A stretch of 13,633 nucleotides of DNA from Prevotellaceae bacterium (GTDB lineage: Bacteria; Bacteroidota; Bacteroidia; Bacteroidales; UBA932). Numbering within the stretch: position 1 is the first letter of the stretch; each line of letters begins with the position of its first letter. This document shows positions 7,014 to 13,163 of this stretch, piece by piece. Below the pieces are notes generated by a model, which worked only from the letters and a program-made list of their open reading frames with translations, did no database searches and was not told the origin of the DNA. Made by a program: the position numbers and the translations under genes. The stretch lies in NCBI GenBank assembly GCA_031289995.1, contig JAITOI010000163.1, positions 1-13,633 of the forward strand, given 5' to 3'.

Positions 7014-7056
7014 CAGCCCAAAAATTTACTGAAACTCAAAAAAAACGGGTAGAAAA

Positions 7057-7752
7057 ATGTCGAAAAAAATTGAACACACCGAAGGTAATTTAGGCGCCAT
7101 CGAGCACTCATTATCGTCAGCTGAGCTATTCATCGAAAAGTACGAGCGCCAGCTCATCTACGGCGGCGTTGGTATTCTCTTGCTTGTGGGCGTATTTTTT
7201 GCCTACAAAAATTGGTACCAGGCGCCGCGCGAAGAGGCCGCGCAGTCGCAGCTGTTTACCGCAGTGCAGTACTTCGAGCAAGACTCGCTGAACCTTGCCC
7301 TCAACGGCGACGGCAGCAACCTTGGCCTGATTGACGTGGAAGACCAGTACGGCAGCACCACCGCAGGCAACCTCGCCGCCTACTACGCAGGGCTGGCTTA
7401 CCTGCACACCGGCCAGTACGACGAGGCCATCCGCTACTTCAACAAGTACAGCGCCAGCAACAGCCTCGCCAAGGCGCTCGTGAACGGCAACCTCGGCGAC
7501 GCCTACAGCGAGCTGGGCAGCTACGACAAGGCCGTGGCGCACTACAAAAAATCGGCCGACAGCGACGACAACAAGCTCACCGCGCCGCGATGCCTTCTCA
7601 AGGCCGGAATCTTGCTCGAAAAGCAGGGCAAATTTGGCAAGGCAAAAGAGCAGTACGAGCGCCTCAAGCGCGACTACTCCGACACCGCCGAGGGCCGCGA
7701 AGCCGACAAGTACATTGCGCGTGCGCAGGTGGGCATAGAGCAAAATTCGTAG
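7057..7752 (+). CDS. Membrane-anchored tetratricopeptide repeat protein
   Basis: A 231-residue protein with a short polar N-terminus, one transmembrane segment at about 33-50 (LIYGGVGILLLVGVFFAY) and a C-terminal domain of TPR repeats facing the periplasm if the N-terminus stays inside. Clear repeats: ~102-132 (AAYYAGLAYLHTGQYDEAIRYF), ~138-166 (LGDAYSELGSYDKAVAHYKK) and ~174-205 (LLKAGILLEKQGKFGKAKEQY). The architecture resembles the YfgM-like family of single-pass TPR proteins, which act as scaffolds or chaperone partners; a precise role is not known for this one. Its stop is 30 bases before ribH, and this TPR-ribH pairing is, from memory, common in Bacteroidales, so the two are probably one operon under the promoter at 6984-7013. 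Confidence 0.9.
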   Translation: MSKKIEHTEGNLGAIEHSLSSAELFIEKYERQLIYGGVGILLLVGVFFAYKNWYQAPREEAAQSQLFTAVQYFEQDSLNLALNGDGSNLGLIDVEDQYGSTTAGNLAAYYAGLAYLHTGQYDEAIRYFNKYSASNSLAKALVNGNLGDAYSELGSYDKAVAHYKKSADSDDNKLTAPRCLLKAGILLEKQGKFGKAKEQYERLKRDYSDTAEGREADKYIARAQVGIEQNS

Positions 7753-7782
7753 CACTTTTTTTGCAAAAAAATCACCCCAACT

Positions 7783-8274
7783 ATGGCAACTGTGCTGCAC
7801 AATCTATCGCACATACACCGCGACGGCGAGCCAATAACGGCCAAGGAAATGCACTTCGGCATTGTGGTGTCGAAGTGGAATTCCGAGATTACCGACAAGC
7901 TGCTGAGCGGTGCCCTGAGCACGCTCAACGAGCATGGCGCTCTCGAAAAAAATATCGTGGTCAAGTGGGTGCCCGGCAGCTTCGAGCTACCGCTGGGAGC
8001 GCAGCTGCTGGCCAACAACCACAAGGTGGACGCGGTGATTTGTTTGGGCTGCGTGATACAGGGCGAAACACGCCACTTCGAGTTTATTTGCAGCGCCGTT
8101 TCGTCGGGCATTATGCAGCTCAACCTGGAGTACAGCATGCCCTTCATCTTCGGCCTGCTCACGCCAAACGACATGCAGCAAGCCCTCGACCGCGCAGGCG
8201 GCAAGCACGGCAACAAGGGCGATGAGGCCGCCATCACAGCCATCAAAATGGTGGAGATGCAACGCATGATTTAG
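7783..8274 (+). CDS. ribH: 6,7-dimethyl-8-ribityllumazine synthase
   Basis: A 163-residue lumazine synthase, the penultimate enzyme of riboflavin synthesis. It condenses 5-amino-6-ribitylamino-uracil with 3,4-dihydroxy-2-butanone 4-phosphate to give 6,7-dimethyl-8-ribityllumazine. The proteins of this family assemble into pentamers or 60-mer shells in the cytoplasm. Family landmarks: IVVSKWNSEIT (27-37) with Trp32 at the ring-stacking position, WVPGSFELP (62-70), CLGCVIQGETRHFEFI (87-102) with His98 at the proton-transfer position, PFIFGLLT (120-127), and DRAGGKHGNKGDEAA (136-150) with Arg137 at the phosphate-binding position. All expected active-site residues are there and the length is typical. 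No other riboflavin genes are nearby. It probably shares the TPR gene's promoter. Confidence 0.97.
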   Translation: MATVLHNLSHIHRDGEPITAKEMHFGIVVSKWNSEITDKLLSGALSTLNEHGALEKNIVVKWVPGSFELPLGAQLLANNHKVDAVICLGCVIQGETRHFEFICSAVSSGIMQLNLEYSMPFIFGLLTPNDMQQALDRAGGKHGNKGDEAAITAIKMVEMQRMI

Positions 8275-8286
8275 GAAATTTTCCAA

Positions 8287-8317
8287 TCTTCAAATCTTCA
8301 AATTTTCAAATTTTGAA
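8287..8317. repeat. Octamer tandem repeat TCTTCAAA between ribH and yebC
   Basis: About four 8-base units (TCTTCAAA twice, TTTTCAAA, then the diverged TTTTGAAT) start 12 bases after the ribH stop and fill most of the 51-base spacer before the YebC-family gene. The unit and orientation (on the plus strand) match the array at 5110-5144. No TAnnTTTG promoter was seen in this spacer. Confidence 0.75.
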
Positions 8318-8325
8318 TCTAAAAA

Positions 8326-9067
<742 letters not shown>

Positions 9068-9088
9068 CGTAATAAATAAATTTTGAAC

Positions 9089-9991
9089 ATGAAAAAGTTA
9101 CTGTACATCGGCGTTGCGGCAGCATTGATGCTACCGGCGCGGGCTATGGCTCAGGACAGCTTAGCCACCGACAGCACGGCCACGTCAGCTTCGGCTGCGT
9201 CGGCCACCACCTCTGACCCTGCGACAGCGCCTGCACCCGCGGCATCGCCTGCACGCGCAGCGCGCACTCCTGCGCCGCTCACCAAGGCCGAAATTAAGGC
9301 CATGGAAAAGGCCGAAAAAGAGCGCAAGAAGGCGGAGGAGGCAGCCCGCAAGCAGGCCGAAAAAGATGCCAAGCAGCGCGCCAAAGAGCAGAAAAAAAAG
9401 CCGCTGTACGTGCGCGATATGGAGGCCGACATTGTGGTGCTGAAGGCATCGCAGGACTCGCTGAGGCACTTGCTACGAGCCGCACAGCGCGAGGCTAACG
9501 GCGCACGCGAGCTGGCGCGCACCTCGCAGGAAGCCGCACAAAAAGCCGCCGAGCAAGCCGCGCAGGCCGCACAACTGGCGCAAGCCGCACAGCAGCAAGC
9601 GGCGCAGCAACAAGCGGCGATGGCCACCTACACGCCACCCACCGCATCCTCGTCGTCCGGCGCCACCAAAGGCACCAGCAAGGGCAAGGCAAGTGAGCTC
9701 AGCTACAAGGTGCAGCTGCTGGCGCAGGATAAAAAAATCGAAAACGTGAAGGCCGCATTCGAGCTGTTCGACATCCGCGACTCCATTTCGGAGGACGTGG
9801 TGGTAGGCGCTAACGAACATTTTACCTACAAATATCTCGTTGGCCCCTACCCCACCATCGAGAAGGCGCGGCAGGAATGCTTCCGCGTTCGCAACAACGG
9901 CAAGCGCTTTAAGGATGCCTTTGTGGTGCCCTACTTCCAAGGCAAGCGAATTACGATGGGCGAGGCGCGGGAGATTCTGGGAATGAAGTAA
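9089..9991 (+). CDS. Secreted Ala-rich coiled-coil protein with a SPOR-like C-terminal domain
   Basis: A 300-residue exported protein. The ATG at 9089-9091 gives a signal peptide (1-21, ...ARAMA before Q); a TTG two codons earlier is also in frame but adds nothing. After the signal comes an Ala/Thr/Ser/Pro-rich linker (22-63), a strongly charged Lys/Glu/Ala helix (65-105), a second Ala/Gln-rich coiled coil (110-180) and a Ser/Gly/Thr linker. The C-terminal ~95 residues (SYKVQLLAQDKKIE..., YKYLVGPYPTIEKARQECF, DAFVVPYFQGKRIT) have the layout of SPOR-type domains, which bind denuded peptidoglycan at division sites. The call of SPOR-like is by pattern only. A role at the cell wall is therefore inferred. 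A strong terminator follows the gene. No clear promoter is seen in the 46-base upstream spacer, so it may be read through from yebC. Confidence 0.8.
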   Translation: MKKLLYIGVAAALMLPARAMAQDSLATDSTATSASAASATTSDPATAPAPAASPARAARTPAPLTKAEIKAMEKAEKERKKAEEAARKQAEKDAKQRAKEQKKKPLYVRDMEADIVVLKASQDSLRHLLRAAQREANGARELARTSQEAAQKAAEQAAQAAQLAQAAQQQAAQQQAAMATYTPPTASSSSGATKGTSKGKASELSYKVQLLAQDKKIENVKAAFELFDIRDSISEDVVVGANEHFTYKYLVGPYPTIEKARQECFRVRNNGKRFKDAFVVPYFQGKRITMGEAREILGMK

Positions 9992-10015
9992 AAAAAATTG
10001 AAGTTGGAGAACGCG

Positions 10016-10059
10016 GAAACGCAGCAGGTGTAAGGCTTGCTGCGTTTCTGTTTTTTTTT
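10016..10059 (+). terminator. Intrinsic terminator after the SPOR-like protein gene
   Basis: Perfect 11-base inverted repeat GAAACGCAGCA / TGCTGCGTTTC (10016-10026 and 10038-10048) with an 11-base loop, followed by a T-rich run TG then nine T (10049-10059). It separates the upstream genes from the sigma factor unit. Confidence 0.9.
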
Positions 10060-10068
10060 CAGCTGCGC

Positions 10069-10099
10069 TGTAACTTTTTCCAAAAACGGGCGACCAATA
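10069..10099 (+). promoter_or_regulatory. Candidate ECF-type promoter of the sigma factor gene (TGTAAC-N16-CGACCAATA)
   Basis: TGTAAC (10069-10074), a 16-base spacer and CGACCAATA (10091-10099) have the AAC-core -35 and CG-led -10 layout used by many ECF sigma factors, and no proper TAnnTTTG is present. This suggests that the sigma factor transcribes its own gene. The distance to the first ATG (10111) is only about 12 bases, so either the leader is very short or the second ATG (10123) is the start. Confidence 0.4.
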
Positions 10100-10110
10100 G
10101 GGCAAAACGA

Positions 10111-10614
10111 ATGAACAGCAAAATGGACAAGAACGTGCGAGAGCAAGAGTTTATGGCGGCTGTGGAGCAGCACCAGCGGCTCATCTACAAGGTGTGCTAC
10201 GTGTATGCCACCAGCAAGGACAACCTGAACGACCTCTACCAAGAGGTGATGGTGAACCTGTGGAAAGCGTTTCCGCGCTTTCGCGGCGAGTGCAAGCTAT
10301 CCACGTGGATGTACCGCATTGGGCTGAACACCTGCGTTTCGTTTCTCCGCAAGAGCCGCCGAATGCCGGAGGTGGTGCCCCTCTCGGTGGACATCGAAGC
10401 CCTTGCCGACAGCGACGCGAGCGACGCCGCACAGCTGCGTGAGCTCTACCAAATGATTAGCCGCCTGAGCCAGCTTGAGCGCGCTCTCATCCTCCTCTGG
10501 CTGGAGGAAAAGAGCTACCAAGAGATGGCGGAAATCGTTGGCATTTCGCGCGACAACGTGGCCGTTAGGCTGAACCGCATTCGCGAAAAGTTGAAGAAAA
10601 TGTCGAACAACTAA
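10111..10614 (+). CDS. ECF-type RNA polymerase sigma factor
   Basis: A 167-residue sigma-70 family protein with only regions 2 and 4, the ECF pattern. Region 2 at about 22-85: QRLIYKVCYVYATSKDNLNDLYQEVMVNLW carries the core-binding and -10-reading helices, and STWMYRIGLNTCVSFLRK closes it. Region 4 at about 108-163: LSQLERALILLWLEEKSYQEMAEIVGISRDNVAVRLNRIREKLKK, with the helix-turn-helix that reads the -35 box. There is no extra C-terminal domain. A second in-frame ATG is at 10123. The gene stands alone after a terminator and is followed 12 bases later by a membrane protein gene, the usual place for a partner that controls the sigma factor. Target genes cannot be told from this window. Confidence 0.93.
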   Translation: MNSKMDKNVREQEFMAAVEQHQRLIYKVCYVYATSKDNLNDLYQEVMVNLWKAFPRFRGECKLSTWMYRIGLNTCVSFLRKSRRMPEVVPLSVDIEALADSDASDAAQLRELYQMISRLSQLERALILLWLEEKSYQEMAEIVGISRDNVAVRLNRIREKLKKMSNN

Positions 10615-10626
10615 ATCCAAAAAAAA

Positions 10627-11208
10627 ATGGAATTGGAAGAACTCAAAGCGGGCTGGAGCCTGCTAAGCGAGCGCCTTGAGCGCAGCGAGGTGGTGAACCG
10701 CCGCATCGTCCGCGAAATGGTCGCCAAGCGTACGCAAACGGCGTACGGAAAAATTCAAAGCTGGAATGTGCTGGGGCTGGCGATATGCCTTGGCATGATG
10801 ATCGTGCTGTACGTTCTGGCGGTCATCGGGCCCTACAAGCTACCGCTGTCGCTGCTGGTGGCAGGCGAGGTGATGCTGGGCTTAACCTGCGTGTGGCAGG
10901 CCGTAAAGCTGAGCTTCATTGGCCGCTTTCGGATGGACAAAAATTCGGTGCTGGAGCTCAGCAAGTGGACGCTGCGCTACCGACGGCTCATCAAGCGCGA
11001 GGAGGTCGTGGGCGTGCTGCTCGTGGTGACGTTTTTAGCCGTGTACTACCTCTTGTATTTCCAGCATTCGGTGAAGCTCAGCATCCTCTTCGTTATGGCC
11101 ACCATCGTTGCCGTCGCGCTCAGCTACCTTTGCTACCGCTACGTGGAGCGCAAAAACGTGGATGCTATCGGGCAGGGGTTGGAGGAGCTGGGGTCGATGG
11201 AGGGGTGA
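10627..11208 (+). CDS. Four-helix membrane protein, candidate partner (anti-sigma) of the ECF sigma factor
   Basis: A 193-residue protein that I cannot assign to a named family. The N-terminus (1-45, MELEELKAGWSLLSERLERS) is a polar amphipathic helix that would lie in the cytoplasm. Four hydrophobic segments follow at about 47-67, 73-93, 127-145 and 150-170, with a charged cytoplasmic loop at ~100-125 and a short polar tail. Twelve bases separate it from the sigma factor gene, so the two are co-transcribed. Position and topology suggest that it binds and holds the sigma factor at the membrane, but it has no zinc-type (HxxxCxxC) anti-sigma motif and no FecR-like domain, so this role is inferred from context only. 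Confidence 0.75.
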   Translation: MELEELKAGWSLLSERLERSEVVNRRIVREMVAKRTQTAYGKIQSWNVLGLAICLGMMIVLYVLAVIGPYKLPLSLLVAGEVMLGLTCVWQAVKLSFIGRFRMDKNSVLELSKWTLRYRRLIKREEVVGVLLVVTFLAVYYLLYFQHSVKLSILFVMATIVAVALSYLCYRYVERKNVDAIGQGLEELGSMEG

Positions 11209-11216
11209 AGGCTAAG

Positions 11217-11244
11217 GTAACAACGGCAAGGATGCCGTTGCTAC
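11217..11244. repeat. Hairpin just after the membrane protein gene
   Basis: Inverted repeat GTAACAACGGCA / TGCCGTTGCTAC (11 of 12 pairs) with a 4-base loop, starting 9 bases past the stop codon. There is no T run, so it is at most a weak or factor-assisted terminator; it could instead be the edge of the adjacent repeat element or protect the mRNA 3' end. Confidence 0.6.
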
Positions 11245-11245
11245 G

Positions 11246-11405
11246 GCGTTCTGCATGGCGCACGGGTGTTGGGTTGTGCCCCGAATGAGGGATGTACTCC
11301 GTGCGCAAGACGCGGATGTGGTTGCCGTCCGCAGGCTGCGCTACCGCTTGTCTGCGGTTATGAAAATTACGTCTCTTCGGGACTTCGCAGCAACATCGCA
11401 CATAG
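11246..11405 (+). repeat. Dispersed-repeat-like element, copy 1
   Basis: The first ~75 bases (11246-11320) match the reverse complement of 11512-11589 at high identity, sharing GCACGGGTGTTG, CCCCGAATGAGG and CGTGCGCAAGAC. Weaker similarity continues inward to CGGGACTT-GCAGCAA. Internal short stems include ACCGC-N6-GCGGT. Confidence 0.7.
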
Positions 11406-11411
11406 ACTCTG

Positions 11412-11441
11412 GCATAGTCGCACATCGCATAGTCGCACATC
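11412..11441. repeat. Tandem duplication of GCATAGTCGCACATC at the centre of the repeat island
   Basis: Two exact 15-base copies side by side (11412-11426 and 11427-11441), flanked by partial CGCACAT copies. The shared TCGCACATC is also found, on the other strand, in the heptamer array at 5071-5103. Confidence 0.8.
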
Positions 11442-11589
11442 ACATCCCCTTGCTGCAAGTCCCGCATGGGACGGCACTTTATTAACCGTAGGCTAAAGCC
11501 TACGGTCTCGACACCCATCCGCGGTCTTGCGCACGAAGCACAGGCCTCATTCGGGGTACAAGCAACACCCGTGCGCATGGCAGAACGCA
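11430..11589 (-). repeat. Dispersed-repeat-like element, copy 2 (inverted)
   Basis: Inverted partner of copy 1. It contains two well-formed stems: CCGTAGGCT-AA-AGCCTACGG (11486-11505) and GTCCC-GCAT-GGGAC (11459-11472). The outer 75 bases pair with copy 1, so a transcript crossing the region could fold into one long hairpin with a ~190-base loop. Confidence 0.7.
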
Positions 11590-11615
11590 TGGAATAGCAC
11601 CTCAATAAAGGTTTA

Positions 11616-11631
11616 GCTTCAAATCTTCAAA
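11616..11631. repeat. Two octamer units (GCTTCAAA, TCTTCAAA)
   Basis: Two adjacent units of the same octamer as at 5110-5144 and 8287-8317, in the same plus-strand orientation. They fall where the -33 region of the NlpC/P60 gene promoter would be. Confidence 0.6.
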
Positions 11632-11638
11632 TTTTTCC

Positions 11639-11646
11639 TACCTTTG
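11639..11646 (+). promoter_or_regulatory. -7 element TACCTTTG of the NlpC/P60 gene
   Basis: TACCTTTG matches the Bacteroidota -7 consensus, 29 bases before the GTG start. No good TTTG or TTG -33 element lies at 19-21 bases upstream; that position is occupied by the octamer repeat. Confidence 0.5.
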
Positions 11647-11675
11647 CCCTCGCATCAAAAACAAAAATCAGCACC

Positions 11676-12188
11676 GTGAAGCAAAAAATCCTCGCCATCC
11701 TAACCCCCATCATCCTACTCGCATCCTGCGCTCCGACGCGCTATTACTCGGCGGCGGATAGGGAGTTTTATGCAAAATATTCGCAGGCGCTGGGCGTGAA
11801 ATTCGAGGGTACGGAAAATCCGCGCCTCATCGAGGAGGTGGCACGATGGATGGGCACGCCCTACCGCTACGGCGGCAGCTCGCGCAAGGGCGTGGATTGC
11901 TCGGGGCTGGTGCACGAGGTGTACAAGAGCGCCCTCAACATGGCGCTGCCGCGCACCACTGCCGACCTCAAAAAACACGCCACGCGCATTCGGCAACGCA
12001 AGCTGCGGTGCGGCGACTTGGTGTTTTTTAGCATCCGCGAATCGTGGTTGCGCAAGACCGACCACATCGGCATTTACCTCGCCCACGGCAAGTTTGTGCA
12101 CGCCTCCACCTCGCGCGGGGTAATGGTTTCGGACCTGAATGAGGCCTACTGGCGCAAGAGCTTTTCGCGTGCCGGACGTGTCAGGTAG
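11676..12188 (+). CDS. NlpC/P60-family lipoprotein, probable peptidoglycan endopeptidase
   Basis: A 170-residue lipoprotein. The GTG at 11676-11678 is preferred because it gives a complete lipoprotein signal (MKQKILAILTPIILLASC, lipidated Cys18); no ATG serves. The mature part is one NlpC/P60 domain, a papain-like cysteine peptidase that cuts peptide stems of peptidoglycan, usually between D-Glu and the diamino acid. It shows IEEVARWMGTPYRYGG (52-67), the nucleophile in VDCSGLV (Cys75), LRCGDLVFF (110-118), the catalytic His in DHIGIYL (His130) and a third polar residue in FVHAS (His142). The Cys-His-His set is complete. Short Spr/NlpC-like lipoproteins of this size are common wall-remodelling enzymes. 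Own promoter motif at 11639-11646. Confidence 0.93.
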   Translation: MKQKILAILTPIILLASCAPTRYYSAADREFYAKYSQALGVKFEGTENPRLIEEVARWMGTPYRYGGSSRKGVDCSGLVHEVYKSALNMALPRTTADLKKHATRIRQRKLRCGDLVFFSIRESWLRKTDHIGIYLAHGKFVHASTSRGVMVSDLNEAYWRKSFSRAGRVR

Positions 12189-12235
12189 GCGGCCACCGCC
12201 GCTCCTCGCGCTCGATGACATGGGCGATTTTTGTC

Positions 12236-12267
12236 TTGCATTTTTCGCTAAAAAATTGCTACCTTTG
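12236..12267 (+). promoter_or_regulatory. Promoter of the acyltransferase gene (TTG-N21-TACCTTTG)
   Basis: TTG (12236-12238), a 21-base spacer and TACCTTTG (12260-12267) fit the Bacteroidota consensus. The start point would be about 12274, leaving a ~25-base leader before the ATG at 12299 and ruling out the longer in-frame ORF that begins at 12215. Confidence 0.65.
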
Positions 12268-12298
12268 CGCCGAAAATTTTAGCATATCAAGCTCAATC

Positions 12299-13045
12299 AT
12301 GCTCAACAAAATTTATACCGTTCTGTTCGTCCCCTTCTTTCTGGTGACCGCGCCCTTGCTGGTGTTGACCTCGGCGCTGATATTCGTGGCGGCGCTGCCC
12401 TTCGACCGTCAGCGCAAGCTGCAGCACCTATTTTCGGTGTTCATTTCGTGGTTCTATTTTTCGGCCTCGCCCTTCGCACCCGTAGTGGTGAAGGGGCGCG
12501 AGCACGTGGCCAAAGGCGGCGTCTACGTGATTGTTTCCAACCACCAGTCGATGCTCGACATCCTGCTGCTCTACAACGTGCCGCTGTACTTCCGCTGGGT
12601 GTCGAAGCGCGAGGTGTACCGCATCCCGCTGGTGGGCCAGCTGCTGTGGCTGCACGGCGACGTGTGCATCCGCCGCGGCGACACCAGCAGCGTCCGCAAG
12701 ATGATGCACGACTGCACGGAGCTGCTGCAACGCGGCCACTCCATCATGATGTTTCCCGAAGGAACGCGCTCCACCAACGGCAAGGTTGCCCGCTTCAGGT
12801 CGGGCGCTTTTGCGCTGGCCAAGGCCAACCACATGCCCATTTTGCCGGTGGCGCTCGACGGCACCCGCGCCTTCTCCAACGGCAACGGCGGATGGCTCAA
12901 CGCGCGGCAGCTGTTTCAGCTCACCATTTTTCCGCCCATCTCCGCCGACGAGGTGGCCTCCACCAGCGAGCGAGCGCTGATAGAAAAAGTTCAAAATCTG
13001 GTGGTTGATGAGCACAAGAGGATGATACCGTCGGCCTACCAATAA
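12299..13045 (+). CDS. plsC: 1-acyl-sn-glycerol-3-phosphate acyltransferase (PlsC-type)
   Basis: A 248-residue membrane-bound acyltransferase of the LPLAT family, which adds the second acyl chain to lysophosphatidic acid to make phosphatidic acid for phospholipids. The N-terminus has a hydrophobic segment at about 5-33 that anchors it to the inner membrane. Catalytic motifs: SNHQSMLD (80-87, the HX4D block with His82 and Asp87), the acceptor-binding FPEGTRS (152-158), then GAFALAK (169-175) and ILPVALDGT (181-189). All four LPLAT blocks are present and the length is typical. The start MLNKIY is downstream of the promoter; an upstream in-frame extension is rejected. A closely related lyso-ornithine-lipid acyltransferase cannot be excluded by motifs alone. 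Confidence 0.93.
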   Translation: MLNKIYTVLFVPFFLVTAPLLVLTSALIFVAALPFDRQRKLQHLFSVFISWFYFSASPFAPVVVKGREHVAKGGVYVIVSNHQSMLDILLLYNVPLYFRWVSKREVYRIPLVGQLLWLHGDVCIRRGDTSSVRKMMHDCTELLQRGHSIMMFPEGTRSTNGKVARFRSGAFALAKANHMPILPVALDGTRAFSNGNGGWLNARQLFQLTIFPPISADEVASTSERALIEKVQNLVVDEHKRMIPSAYQ

Positions 13046-13073
13046 TTTATCAACAGTAGATTGTTGATAAATT
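13044..13073. repeat. Perfect inverted repeat with two DnaA-box-like halves upstream of dnaN
   Basis: AATTTATCAACA (13044-13055) and its exact reverse complement (13062-13073) surround a 6-base loop. Each half contains TTATCAACA, one base from the DnaA box TTATCCACA. It overlaps the acyltransferase stop and ends 2 bases before the likely dnaN -33 TTG. No T run follows, so terminator function would be weak. Confidence 0.6.
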
Positions 13074-13075
13074 TG

Positions 13076-13107
13076 TTGGCGTGTAACCGATTTTTTTCCT
13101 ACCTTTG
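13076..13107 (+). promoter_or_regulatory. dnaN promoter (TTG-N21-TACCTTTG)
   Basis: TTG (13076-13078), a 21-base spacer and TACCTTTG (13100-13107) match the Bacteroidota pattern. The leader to the ATG at 13164 would be about 50 bases and very AT-rich. Confidence 0.65.
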
Positions 13108-13163
13108 CCCGCTTAAAATTAAACAATTTTTCTTTTTTTCGTACACATAAAAAACACAACGCA

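Larger units (their letters stand above)
11209..11675. other. 467-base repeat-rich spacer without a credible gene
   Basis: Holds, in order, a hairpin (11217-11244), two diverged inverted copies of a ~155-base repeat (11246-11405 and 11430-11589), a central GCATAGTCGCACATC tandem duplication, two octamer units (11616-11631) and the -7 motif of the NlpC/P60 gene. ORFs here on both strands are short, have no recognisable motifs and follow the repeat structure, so I treat the region as non-coding. Confidence 0.7.

Noticed and set aside
11165..11605. 146-codon open frame on the minus strand through the repeat island
   Set aside because: It follows the inverted repeats and hairpins, has no domain, and overlaps the end of the membrane protein gene.
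12187..12201. GGCGG/CCGCC hairpin after the NlpC/P60 gene as a terminator
   Set aside because: The stem is short and there is no T run.
13083..13088. TGTAAC before dnaN as an ECF -35 box
   Set aside because: No CG-led -10 element follows at 16-17 bases, and a good housekeeping promoter is present at 13076-13107.
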